64,000 bases of DNA, taken from the NCBI GenBank assembly GCA_044226535.1, contig JBGAGT010000007.1, positions 124,001-188,000 on the forward strand. Reading direction: 5' to 3'. A program made the translations under genes and the position numbers. Shown here in pieces: positions 57,189-64,000 of the stretch; within the stretch, counting starts at the first letter, position 1; the number at the start of each line of letters is the position of its first letter. Under the pieces are notes generated by a model. It searched no databases and was not told the origin of the DNA. It was given only the letters and a program-made list of their open reading frames with translations. Source of the DNA: VBCG01 sp044226535. Its GTDB lineage: Bacteria; Pseudomonadota; Gammaproteobacteria; Burkholderiales; Casimicrobiaceae.

Positions 57189-57459
57189 GTCATCCCCGCG
57201 AAAGCGGGGACCCAGCCTTGCGCGCGCGGTAGGGCACTACCTGCGCAATCGCGTCATCCCCGCGAAAGCGGGGACGCCTGGCGCAGATCGGCAAGGCGTG
57301 CGACGGCCGTCGGGGGATCGGGCTTGAGCCAGGTTCATCGCGAAAACCGATTCCCCGGTGGCCGTCGCACGCTTCGCCGATGGAGGCGACGGCGCATGTT
57401 TGCGCGGGACTCGCAATACCACCACCAAAGGCTGGGTCCCCGCTTTCGCGGGGATGACG
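57189..57459. repeat. Composite REP/MITE-like repeat, second copy
   Basis: REP units at 57189-57214, 57253-57274 and 57434-57458 surround an inverted pair: gcaaggcgtgcgacggccgt (57291-57310) against ggtggccgtcgcacgcttcg (57358-57377). The order of elements and the stretch of about 70 bp before the last REP (tttgcgcggg, cgcaatacc, ccaaaggc) match the copy at 2175-2720. It fills the gap between the dehydrogenase and kdgD. Confidence 0.82.
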
Positions 57460-57474
57460 TTGGGGGATGACGGA

Positions 57475-58395
57475 TTACTGCGGACCTAGAGAGGCGATCA
57501 GTGCGGCCAATGCCTCGCGCTCGTCGCGATCGAGGTCGGTGAGCGGCGCGCGGGTGTGCCCCCCGCCGTGCCCGACGATGTCCGCGCCCGCCTTGACGAT
57601 GCTGACCGCGTAGCCCGGCTTGCGGTTGCGGATGTCGAGGTAGGGCATGAAGAAGCCGCGCAGCAGGCGGTCCATGGTCGCGCGATCGTCGTCCTGCACC
57701 GCGCGATGGAACTCGAGCGCGGTGCGGGGAATGAAGTTGAAGACCGCCGACGAGTAGGTGGGTACGCCCATCGCGCGGTAGGCCGCGGCGTACACCTCCG
57801 CCGTCGGCAGTCCGCCGAGGTAGGCGAGGCGGTCGCCCAGCGCCGCGCGGATGGCCACCATCGCCTCGATGTCGCCCACGCCGTCCTTGAAGCCGACGAG
57901 GTTGGGGCAGGCGTCGGCGAGGCGCGCCAGCGTGCCGGGCGCGAGCCGCATGTTGGCGCGGTTGTAGACGATCACGCCGAGCCGCGTGGCCCCGCACACC
58001 GCCTTCACGTGGGCGAAGAGCCCTTCCTGCCCCGCCTCGGTGAGGTAGTGGGGCAGCAACAGCAGGCCGTCGGCACCGCGGCGCTCGGCTTCGCGCGCGT
58101 AGGCGACCGCGGTCGACGTCCCGTAGCCGGCGCCGGCGATGATGGGCGTGTGGCCGCGGCAGGCGTCGACGGCCGCGCCCACCACCGCGGAGCATTCGGC
58201 TGCGTCGAGCGAGAAGAACTCCCCCGTGCCCCCAGCGGCGAACAGTGCCTTCGCGCCGTAGGGCTTCAGCCATTCGAGGCGCGCGCGGTAGCCGCGCTCG
58301 TCGAAGGCGTCACGAGCATCGAAGTCGGTGACAGGAAACGACAGGAGGCCGCTCGGGATGACGGCCTTGAGTTCCTGGGGGCTCAGCGCGGGCAT
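57475..58395 (-). CDS. kdgD: 5-dehydro-4-deoxyglucarate dehydratase
   Basis: 306 residues from ATG 58395. DHDPS/NAL superfamily barrel with ALFAAGGTGEFFSLDAAECS, VIVYNRANMRLAP carrying the Tyr, and LVGFKDGVGDIEAMVAI carrying the Schiff-base Lys. The GFKDGVGDIE and YNR-x-N combination is specific for 5-dehydro-4-deoxyglucarate (KDG) dehydratases. It converts KDG to 2,5-dioxopentanoate with loss of CO2 and water, in oxidative hexuronate breakdown. Preceded by a GntR operator-like site and encoded beside the regulator. Confidence 0.9.
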   Translation of the reverse strand: MPALSPQELKAVIPSGLLSFPVTDFDARDAFDERGYRARLEWLKPYGAKALFAAGGTGEFFSLDAAECSAVVGAAVDACRGHTPIIAGAGYGTSTAVAYAREAERRGADGLLLLPHYLTEAGQEGLFAHVKAVCGATRLGVIVYNRANMRLAPGTLARLADACPNLVGFKDGVGDIEAMVAIRAALGDRLAYLGGLPTAEVYAAAYRAMGVPTYSSAVFNFIPRTALEFHRAVQDDDRATMDRLLRGFFMPYLDIRNRKPGYAVSIVKAGADIVGHGGGHTRAPLTDLDRDEREALAALIASLGPQ

Positions 58396-58476
58396 GGGCG
58401 TCGGAAATTTCGGGTCGGGCACGCCCCGTGCCCGCCCGGCGTCGCCGGGCCGCGTCAGGGCGGCGGTTTTTGCAAC

Positions 58477-58494
58477 TTGTACGACATCATACAA
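58477..58494. promoter_or_regulatory. GntR/FadR-type operator-like palindrome upstream of kdgD
   Basis: ttgtacgacatcatacaa is an imperfect palindrome (14 of 18 positions symmetric, TTGTA..A..T..TACAA), of the kind bound by FadR-subfamily regulators. It overlaps the gntR stop codon (58487-58489) and lies 82 bp before the kdgD start. Confidence 0.65.
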
Positions 58495-59263
58495 CAGGCG
58501 GGGCGGCGTGCTCGCCCTCGAACGCGCGCCGCAGCCGCTCGCGGCTGTTGGAGAGGTGCAGGCGCATCGCCGCACGCGCCGCGTCGGCGTCGCGCCGCGC
58601 GATGGCCTGGTAGATGTCGCCGTGCTCCTGCTGCAGCCGCTTGAGGTACGCCAGCCTGCCGCGGCGGTCGTCGCGGAAGAGGTCGAGGCGTTGCCTTGGC
58701 AGCATGCGCGGCGACACTTCCACCAGCAGGTTGCTGAAATAGGCATTGCCGGTCGCGCTGGCGACGGCGACGTGGAAGGCCACGTCGGCCGCCGAATGGC
58801 CGGCGGGGCTGCGCATGCGCGAGGCCATGTCGTCGAGGGCGACGGCGATGGCGCGCAGCTGCGCGTCGCTGCGGCGCTGCGCCGCCAGCGAGGCCGCCTC
58901 CGACTCCAGCGCCACGCGGATGTCCATCACCTGCAGCACGTCGCGCAGCGTGTTGATCTCGGCGGGATCGATGGTGAAGCGGAACGCCGCCGGCGCCGAG
59001 AGCACGAAGGCCCCGCGCCCCTGGTGGGTGGCGACGCGCCCGGAGGCGCGCAGGCTCGACGTGGCCTCGCGCACGACCGTGCGCGACACGCCGTAGCGCT
59101 CCATCAGCTCGCGCTCGGGCGGCAGCCGCGCGCCCGGCGCGAGCTCGCCCGAGTCGATGCGCGCGGCGAGGTCGCGCACCACCTGCGCGGACAGGCTGTC
59201 GCGCGGCGGGCGGCGGCGCGGCGCGCGTCGCGCGGGCGTGGAGGTGGGCGGGTCGGCGGGCAT
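58487..59263 (-). CDS. FadR-subfamily GntR transcriptional regulator
   Basis: 258 residues from ATG 59263; the frame is open further upstream but runs into REP sequence. Winged helix at about 20-90: LAARIDSGELAPGARLPPER, then MERYGVSRTVVREATSSLRA and GRVATHQGRGAFVL. An FCD ligand domain follows with metal-ligand type residues (D and H in AADVAFHVAVASATGN, H in RRDADAARAAMRLHLSNSRE). It sits between kdgD and the divergent udh gene and two operator-like sites flank it, so it probably represses the uronate genes until a uronate or aldarate is present. Confidence 0.88.
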   Translation of the reverse strand: MPADPPTSTPARRAPRRRPPRDSLSAQVVRDLAARIDSGELAPGARLPPERELMERYGVSRTVVREATSSLRASGRVATHQGRGAFVLSAPAAFRFTIDPAEINTLRDVLQVMDIRVALESEAASLAAQRRSDAQLRAIAVALDDMASRMRSPAGHSAADVAFHVAVASATGNAYFSNLLVEVSPRMLPRQRLDLFRDDRRGRLAYLKRLQQEHGDIYQAIARRDADAARAAMRLHLSNSRERLRRAFEGEHAAPPVV

Positions 59264-59303
59264 CGTGCGTGCGTCGGTGGACGGCTCCGTCTCGCGTTGA
59301 TAC

Positions 59304-59404
59304 GTCATCCCCGCGCAAGCGGGGACCCATGGGTTCGTCGTCTCCGCGCGCCGGTTCGTCATCCCCGCGCGTCGGTTCGTCATCCCCGCGCAAGCGGGGA
59401 CCCA
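59304..59404. repeat. REP array, two full units and one partial
   Basis: gtcatccccgcgcaagcggg at 59304 and 59379, both direct, with a truncated unit (gtcatccccgcgcgtcg) at 59358-59374. The array lies between the gntR start and the udh promoter. Confidence 0.82.
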
Positions 59405-59427
59405 TCAGCGCGGCCGGCGCGCAGCGG

Positions 59428-59457
59428 TTGCATCGCCGGCCGGAACGTCGCTATGAT
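59428..59457 (+). promoter_or_regulatory. Candidate promoter of udh
   Basis: TTGCAT at 59428-59433 and TATGAT at 59452-59457 with an 18-bp spacer. The predicted start near 59464 is just before the operator-like site at 59472. The promoter overlaps the ATG at 59453, which argues against that codon as the udh start. Confidence 0.6.
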
Positions 59458-59471
59458 ACGCGCCGGCCAAC

Positions 59472-59482
59472 TTGTCGTACCA
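59472..59482. promoter_or_regulatory. GntR-type half-palindrome operator near the udh start
   Basis: ttgtcgtacca fits the FadR-type consensus T-N-G-T-N3-A-C-N-A exactly. Placed just after the predicted udh transcription start, a position suited to repression by the adjacent GntR protein. Confidence 0.55.
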
Positions 59483-59488
59483 GTTGCA

Positions 59489-60319
59489 GTGCAGCAAACA
59501 TCCACATCCCCCGCCAAGCCATTCCGCCGCCTCTTGCTCACCGGTGCCGCCGGCGGGCTCGGCCGCGTGCTGCGCGCGCCCCTGCGCCAGTGGACGACGA
59601 CGCTGCGGCTGTCCGACCGCGTCGATCCCGGTGCCGCGGGGGAAGGCGAGGAAGTGGTGCTCGCCGATCTCGCCGACAAGGCGGCCGTGCACGCGCTCTT
59701 GCGCGACGTCGACGCGGTGCTGCATTTCGGCGGCATCTCGCTCGAGTCGCCCTTCGAGGACATGGTGGGCCCGAACATCCTCGGCCTCAACAACCTCTAC
59801 GAGGCCGCGCAGGACCATGGCGTGCGCCGCGTGGTGTACGCGAGCTCGAGCCACGTCGTGGGCTTCTACCGGCAGACCGAGGTCGTGGGCACCGAGGTGC
59901 CGCTGCGTCCCGATTGCCTGTACGCCGTGACCAAGTGCTTCGGCGAGGCGCTGTCGCGCTACTACTTCGACCGCTTCGGGCTCGAGACCGTGTGCCTGCG
60001 CATCGGCTCGTCCTTCGCCGAGCCGAAGAACCCGCGCATGCTGGTGAGCCTCCTCACCTACGACGACCTGGTCGAGCTCGTGCGCTGTGCGCTGTTCACG
60101 CCGCGCGTCGACCATTCGATCGTCTACGGCGTGTCCGACAACGACGTGAAGTGGTGGGACAACGCACGCGCCGCGCACCTGGGCTTCCACCCGAAGGACA
60201 GCTCGCGCGGCTTCGCCGACCGCTTCCCGCCCGATCCGCTGTCCGCCAGCGACGACCCGACGCGCGTATTCCAGGGCGGGCCCTGGGTGACCTCGGGCCC
60301 CGTGCGCCGCCCTTCTTGA
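59489..60319 (+). CDS. udh: Uronate dehydrogenase
   Basis: 276 residues from GTG 59489; ATG 59453 is rejected because it overlaps the promoter. SDR fold with LLLTGAAGGLGRVLRA, ADLADKAAVHALLRDVDA, VLHFGGISLESPFEDM, VVYASSSHVVGFYRQTE, YAVTKCFGEALSRYYFDRFG (Tyr-x3-Lys) and LRIGSSFAEPKNPRMLVS, plus a late WWDNARAAHLGFHPKDSS. These are diagnostic of Udh, which oxidises D-galacturonate or D-glucuronate with NAD to the aldarolactone. It heads an operon with the TRAP transporter genes. Confidence 0.92.
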   Translation: MQQTSTSPAKPFRRLLLTGAAGGLGRVLRAPLRQWTTTLRLSDRVDPGAAGEGEEVVLADLADKAAVHALLRDVDAVLHFGGISLESPFEDMVGPNILGLNNLYEAAQDHGVRRVVYASSSHVVGFYRQTEVVGTEVPLRPDCLYAVTKCFGEALSRYYFDRFGLETVCLRIGSSFAEPKNPRMLVSLLTYDDLVELVRCALFTPRVDHSIVYGVSDNDVKWWDNARAAHLGFHPKDSSRGFADRFPPDPLSASDDPTRVFQGGPWVTSGPVRRPS

Positions 60320-60421
60320 CCGCCGCCCCATGACCGCGCTTGCCTACATGCATCACCCCGAATCCGCGACACAAGCGGAACACGCCCGTTAGAGGGCATC
60401 ACCAACGCCCAAGGAGGTCCC

Positions 60422-61444
60422 ATGTACCAGCACCAACCCTCGAAGCGCGCGCTGCTCAAGACCGGCGTCGCGCTCGCAGGCCTCGCTGCCGCAGGACGCC
60501 ATGCCTTCGCGCAAGGCTCGGCCGTCACGTTGCGCATGTCGTCGACGCTGCCCGCCGACCCCGTGAACTCGGCGCACTTCGTCTGGTACCAGCGCTTCGC
60601 CTCGAACCTCAAGACGGCGGTCGGCGACAAGATCGTCGTCAACTACTTCCCCAGCGACCAGCTCGGCAAGGAAGCCGACGTGGTGCAGCAGGTGCGCCTC
60701 GGCAGCGTCGACATGATGATCTCGGGCTCGTCGATCTGGGCCACGCTGATGCCCGAGATGGGCGTGCTCGACATGGGCTATCTCTTCCAGTCGAACGACC
60801 ATTGCGGCAAGGCGCTCGATGCCAAGGCCGGCAAGATCCTCACCGACATGCTCGCCGAGCGCACCAACGTGCTGGGCATCGGCTGGGGCTACAGCCTCGG
60901 TGCGCGCAACGTGTGGACCAAGAACCCGGTCAAGACGGTGCAGGACCTGCACAACGTGAAGCTGCGCGTGCTGCCCAACCCGACCTTCGTCGCGACGCTG
61001 AAGCTGATGGGCGCCGTGCCGACGCCGCTGCCCTTCGGCGAGATCTACACCTCGCTGCAGACCGGGGTGGTCGACGGCTTCGAGCACGACGCACCCACCG
61101 CACTGGCGGGCAAGTTCTACGAAGTCGCCAAGAACTGCGCGCTGACCCAGCACATCTACAACCCGCAACTGCCGGTGATCAGCAAGCGCTCGTTCGAGCG
61201 CATCCCCGCCGACCTGCGCAAGGCCTTCCTCGACGCTGCCGCCGAGGCAACGGCCTACCAGCGTGGCAAGGCCCAGGAAGCCGAGGACAACGCCTTCGCC
61301 AAGCTCAAGGCGGGCGGCCTCACCGTGCACACGGCGGACCGCGCGGCCTTCCAGAAGATGGTGCAACCGCTGTGGGGCGAGTTCACCGCCAAGTATCCGT
61401 CGACGGTGCCCATCGTCCAGGCGATCAACGCCACGCGTAGCTAG
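60422..61444 (+). CDS. dctP: TRAP transporter solute-binding protein (DctP)
   Basis: 340 residues, preceded by the near-perfect ribosome binding site AAGGAGGT. Signal peptide (LLKTGVALAGLAAAGRHAFA, cleavage near 30). DctP-family core: LRMSSTLPADPVNSAHFVWY, NYFPSDQLGKEADVVQQVRL, GSVDMMISGSS, LRVLPNPTFVATLKLMGAVP with the Arg that clamps the substrate carboxylate, and FGEIYTSLQTGVVDGFEHDA. It captures a sugar acid in the periplasm; a hexuronate is expected from the neighbours. Confidence 0.9.
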   Translation: MYQHQPSKRALLKTGVALAGLAAAGRHAFAQGSAVTLRMSSTLPADPVNSAHFVWYQRFASNLKTAVGDKIVVNYFPSDQLGKEADVVQQVRLGSVDMMISGSSIWATLMPEMGVLDMGYLFQSNDHCGKALDAKAGKILTDMLAERTNVLGIGWGYSLGARNVWTKNPVKTVQDLHNVKLRVLPNPTFVATLKLMGAVPTPLPFGEIYTSLQTGVVDGFEHDAPTALAGKFYEVAKNCALTQHIYNPQLPVISKRSFERIPADLRKAFLDAAAEATAYQRGKAQEAEDNAFAKLKAGGLTVHTADRAAFQKMVQPLWGEFTAKYPSTVPIVQAINATRS

Positions 61445-61456
61445 GGCCGGCGCGCC

Positions 61457-63424
61457 ATGCAGGGAATGTCCGCGGGGGCGGCGGCGGGCGCCGCATCGGG
61501 CACGGTCGCCGGCGGCCGTGCCGCCGGCGCCGTGCCGCGGGAGGCCGTGCAGGATGCGCTGGAGCCGGCCGCGCACGGCCATGGCCTCGCGCGGCCGCCG
61601 GTGCTGCCGCGGCTCCTCCAGGTCGTCGAGCTCCTGACGGCGGCGACGCTCGCGGTCGACGTCGTCGTCGTCTTCGTCTCGGTCATCTGGCGCTATTTCC
61701 TGCACGATCCCTTCGAGTGGTCGGAGGAAATCGCGCGCTCGCTGATGGTGATGCTGGTGTTCTTCGGCGCCGCCGCGGCACTCGGCCGCTCGCGCCACGT
61801 CGGCATCGACTCGGTGCGCGGCATGCTGCCGCCGCACTGGCAGCCCTACGTGGTGCGTGCGGGCGACTGGGTGATCGTCTGCGTGGGCGTGGGGCTCGTC
61901 GTCACCTCGTCGATGCTGCTTAAGGAGTCGCAGGTCCAGACCACGCCCGCCGGCTTGCCGCAGGCGCTGTTCGTGCTGCCGGTGGTGCTGGGCTCGGCAT
62001 TCCTGCTGCTGTTCGGCCTCGCCCACGCGTTCAGGCCCTTCGACCGTCATGCGATCGTCGGGCTCGCGGTGGTGGCGGGGCTGCTGGCGCTCACCGTGCT
62101 GCCGACCTTCGTCGCGCCCGCGCTCGCGCCCAAGCCCTTCCACGTGCTGCTGTTCGCCTTCCTGCTGTGCCTGGTGGCGGGCGTGCCGATCGCCTTCGCG
62201 CTGTCGATCGGCGCGCTGCTGTTCTTCATCGTCGAGCCCACGCTGCCGATGGTCATCTTCGCGCAGCAGGTGGCCGCGGGCGTCGACCATTTCGTGCTGC
62301 TCGCCGTGCCGTTCTTCGTGCTCGCCGGCATGGTGATGGAAGTCAACGGCATGTCGTCGCGGCTGATCGAGCTGCTGCTGCGCTGGTTCGGCCACCTGCG
62401 CGGCGGCCTCAACCTGATCATGGTCGTGGCGATGGCGTTCTTCTCGGGCATCTCGGGCTCGAAGCTCGCCGACGTCGCCGCGGTGGGCGGCATCCTGATG
62501 CCCGCCGTGCGCAAGACCCGTCAGGACGCCAACGAGGCGACGGGCCTGCTCGCCGCCAGCGCGGTGATGGCCGAGACCATCCCGCCCTGCATCAACATGA
62601 TCATCCTGGGCTTCGTCGCCAACCTGTCGATCGGCGGGCTGTTCCTCGCGGGCATCGCGCCGGCGATCCTGATGGCCGCGGCACTCGCGGCGTTCTCGAT
62701 CTGGCGCGGCAAGAAGGTCGACGTGTCGCGGGTCATCGAGCAGCCGCGGCCGATGCTCAAGCTGATCGGCGGCGCGCTGGTCGGCCTCGTCATGATCGTC
62801 ATGATCGGCAAGGGCGTCGCCTCGGGCATCGCGACGTCGACCGAGATCTCGGCCTTCGCGGTGGTGTACGCCGTCGTGGTCGGATGGCTCGCGTTCCGCG
62901 AGCTCACCTGGCGCTCGCTGCTCAAGCTCTTCATGGACGCCTCGGTGCTGGCCGGGATGATCATGTTCATCGTCGCCGCGGCGGGCGCCGTCGCGTATTC
63001 GCTGACCATCGAGCAGATCCCGCACGAGCTCGCGCGCGTGATGGTGAGCCTCGCGCACACCTACGGAAGCTGGCTGTTCATGGTCATCGCGATCGCCTCG
63101 CTGATCCTGTTCGGTGCGGTGCTCGAGGGCGCGCCGGCGCTGATCATCTTCGGCCCGCTGCTCACGCCGATCGCCGTGCAGCTCGGTTACCACCCGCTGC
63201 ACTTCGCCATCATCCTGGTGATCGCGATGGGCATCGGGCTGTTCTCGCCGCCCTTCGGCCTCGGCATGTACGCCACCTGCACCATCGCCGGCACGCGCGT
63301 CGCCGACGTCGCCAAGCCCTATGCGCGCTATGTGCTGGTGCTGCTGGTGACGCTGGCGCTGATCGTCGCCTGGCCCGAGTTCTCGCTGTGGCTTCCGCGG
63401 CGCTATGGGCTCGCCGGCGCCTGA
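61457..63424 (+). CDS. dctQM: Fused TRAP transporter permease (DctQM)
   Basis: 655 residues with about sixteen helices. Residues about 50-215 are the small DctQ subunit (WRYFLHDPFEWSEEIARSLM), fused to the large DctM subunit (LLFAFLLCLVAGVPIAFALS, GISGSKLADVAAVGGILMPA, AASAVMAETIPPCINMIILG and GIGLFSPPFGLGMYATCTIA). An Ala/Gly-rich N-terminal tail of 45 residues is unusual. It imports the DctP-bound acid using a sodium gradient. The stop precedes a REP pair. Confidence 0.92.
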   Translation: MQGMSAGAAAGAASGTVAGGRAAGAVPREAVQDALEPAAHGHGLARPPVLPRLLQVVELLTAATLAVDVVVVFVSVIWRYFLHDPFEWSEEIARSLMVMLVFFGAAAALGRSRHVGIDSVRGMLPPHWQPYVVRAGDWVIVCVGVGLVVTSSMLLKESQVQTTPAGLPQALFVLPVVLGSAFLLLFGLAHAFRPFDRHAIVGLAVVAGLLALTVLPTFVAPALAPKPFHVLLFAFLLCLVAGVPIAFALSIGALLFFIVEPTLPMVIFAQQVAAGVDHFVLLAVPFFVLAGMVMEVNGMSSRLIELLLRWFGHLRGGLNLIMVVAMAFFSGISGSKLADVAAVGGILMPAVRKTRQDANEATGLLAASAVMAETIPPCINMIILGFVANLSIGGLFLAGIAPAILMAAALAAFSIWRGKKVDVSRVIEQPRPMLKLIGGALVGLVMIVMIGKGVASGIATSTEISAFAVVYAVVVGWLAFRELTWRSLLKLFMDASVLAGMIMFIVAAAGAVAYSLTIEQIPHELARVMVSLAHTYGSWLFMVIAIASLILFGAVLEGAPALIIFGPLLTPIAVQLGYHPLHFAIILVIAMGIGLFSPPFGLGMYATCTIAGTRVADVAKPYARYVLVLLVTLALIVAWPEFSLWLPRRYGLAGA

Positions 63425-63427
63425 TCT

Positions 63428-63483
63428 GTCATCCCCGCGAAAGCGGGAATCCAGTAATGGGTCCCCGCTTTCGCGGGGATGAC
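63428..63483. repeat. Inverted REP pair
   Basis: gtcatccccgcgaaagcggg (63428) and the inverted copy gtccccgctttcgcggggat (63460) form a strong hairpin right after the dctQM stop and could also stop transcription. A further half unit, gcgggaatgacgg, lies at 63493-63505. Confidence 0.8.
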
Positions 63484-63521
63484 AGGGGAATGCGGGAATG
63501 ACGGGGGCGAGGCCGGGCTGC

Positions 63522-63527
63522 TATAAT
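63522..63527 (+). promoter_or_regulatory. Candidate -10 of tRNA-Phe
   Basis: Perfect TATAAT, 10 bp before the tRNA. The only hexamer at an 18-bp spacing is ATGACG (63498-63503), part of the REP half unit. Confidence 0.5.
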
Positions 63528-63537
63528 GACGGGCTTC

Positions 63538-63613
<76 letters not shown>

Positions 63614-63677
63614 AACAATCGCCCGGCTTCCTCGAGCCGGGTACAGGTCGCCCCTCCGCGACCGGGCACACCCGCCG

Positions 63678-64000
63678 CTACCGGCCGCGCGCACTCCGCA
63701 AGAATTCCCCCACCGTATTCACGGATCCCGCGCCCAGGCTGCTGTACCCGGTGAGTTCCGTGAGATGCGACTGGAAGGTGGTGCCCTTCATCGTCTCCAG
63801 CACGCGGCGCATGGCGTCGGTCTCGAGGAACTCCTTGCGGCACACGAACACGTAGTCCTCGATCACCAGGGGCAGGAACTCGAGGCCGAACTGCACGGCG
63901 GCCGCCTTCACGCCGAACGCCACGTCCGCCATGCCGCTGGCGACATACGCGGCGACAGCGGCATGCGTGAACTCGACCTGCTGCGCGCCGTTGATCCGCG
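63678..64000 (-). CDS. PBP-like domain protein, C-terminal part (molybdate-type, ModA/TupA-like)
   Basis: The gene enters from the right edge and its last 106 or so codons are present, reading RINGAQQVEFTHAAVAAYVA and then SGMADVAFGVKAAAVQFGLE, LPLVIEDYVFVCRKEFLETD and LTGYSSLGAGSVNTVGEFL. The THAAVAAYVASGMADVAFGV pattern is found in periplasmic-binding-protein-like domains, often fused to a helix-turn-helix in cytoplasmic regulators of molybdate or related anions. The N-terminal part, which would decide between transporter component and regulator, is outside the window. Confidence 0.7.
   Translation of the reverse strand, partial: RINGAQQVEFTHAAVAAYVASGMADVAFGVKAAAVQFGLEFLPLVIEDYVFVCRKEFLETDAMRRVLETMKGTTFQSHLTELTGYSSLGAGSVNTVGEFLRSARGR

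Overview
The window is GC-rich chromosomal DNA of a betaproteobacterium, most likely of the Burkholderiales. The evidence is the 16S sequence, the 16S-tRNA-Ile-tRNA-Ala-23S-5S operon with boxA elements, an FNR regulator beside what looks like the end of a cbb3-oxidase accessory cluster, many betaproteobacterial catabolic proteins, and abundant REP-like palindromes of the type gtcatccccgcgaaagcggg. No genus is claimed.

Layout. 1-2154: end of a probable cco/fix cluster, with a small membrane protein, fnr and a TauE/SafE-like membrane protein. 2155-2858: a repeat-filled gap with REP units, a larger composite palindromic repeat and an 18-bp tandem array. 2859-25087: a large surface-polysaccharide and protein-glycosylation locus. 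It holds a methyltransferase with a coiled coil, a GT2-GT4 fusion, two tandem TPR-GT41 (O-GlcNAc-transferase-like) proteins, a DUF5672/SEC-C/TPR/GT9-like fusion, two membrane proteins, a WcaJ-type initiating transferase, GT4 enzymes, a Gmd-type dehydratase, a Wzm/Wzt ABC exporter and a GT2. Several +1 frameshifts cluster at about 5970-7470. 25174-30788: a complete rRNA operon with promoter, boxA sites, processing stems and terminator.

30817-50506: a second surface region. It carries a haloacetate-dehalogenase-like hydrolase, an SLH-domain gene split by an IS407-group IS3 element with a perfect ATAG target duplication, a membrane glycosyltransferase, a CsaB-like polysaccharide pyruvyltransferase fused to a GT4, a three-module glycosyltransferase, a methyltransferase, another GT4, wecB, two secreted metalloproteases of different families each ending in three SLH repeats, and a Sel1-repeat protein. 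The most interesting reading is that the CsaB-like enzyme pyruvylates a polysaccharide that serves as the ligand for the SLH proteins, a surface-anchoring scheme known from Gram-positive bacteria and here assembled in a proteobacterium.

50792-55801: housekeeping genes: an SMR-like transporter, mtnA translationally coupled to a membrane-fused spermidine synthase, a hemerythrin-domain protein and a cytochrome c. 56134-63424: a malate/lactate-dehydrogenase-family enzyme, then a hexuronate module made of kdgD, a FadR-type GntR regulator, uronate dehydrogenase and a TRAP transporter with visible operator-like sites. 63538-64000: tRNA-Phe and the 3' end of a PBP-domain protein gene.
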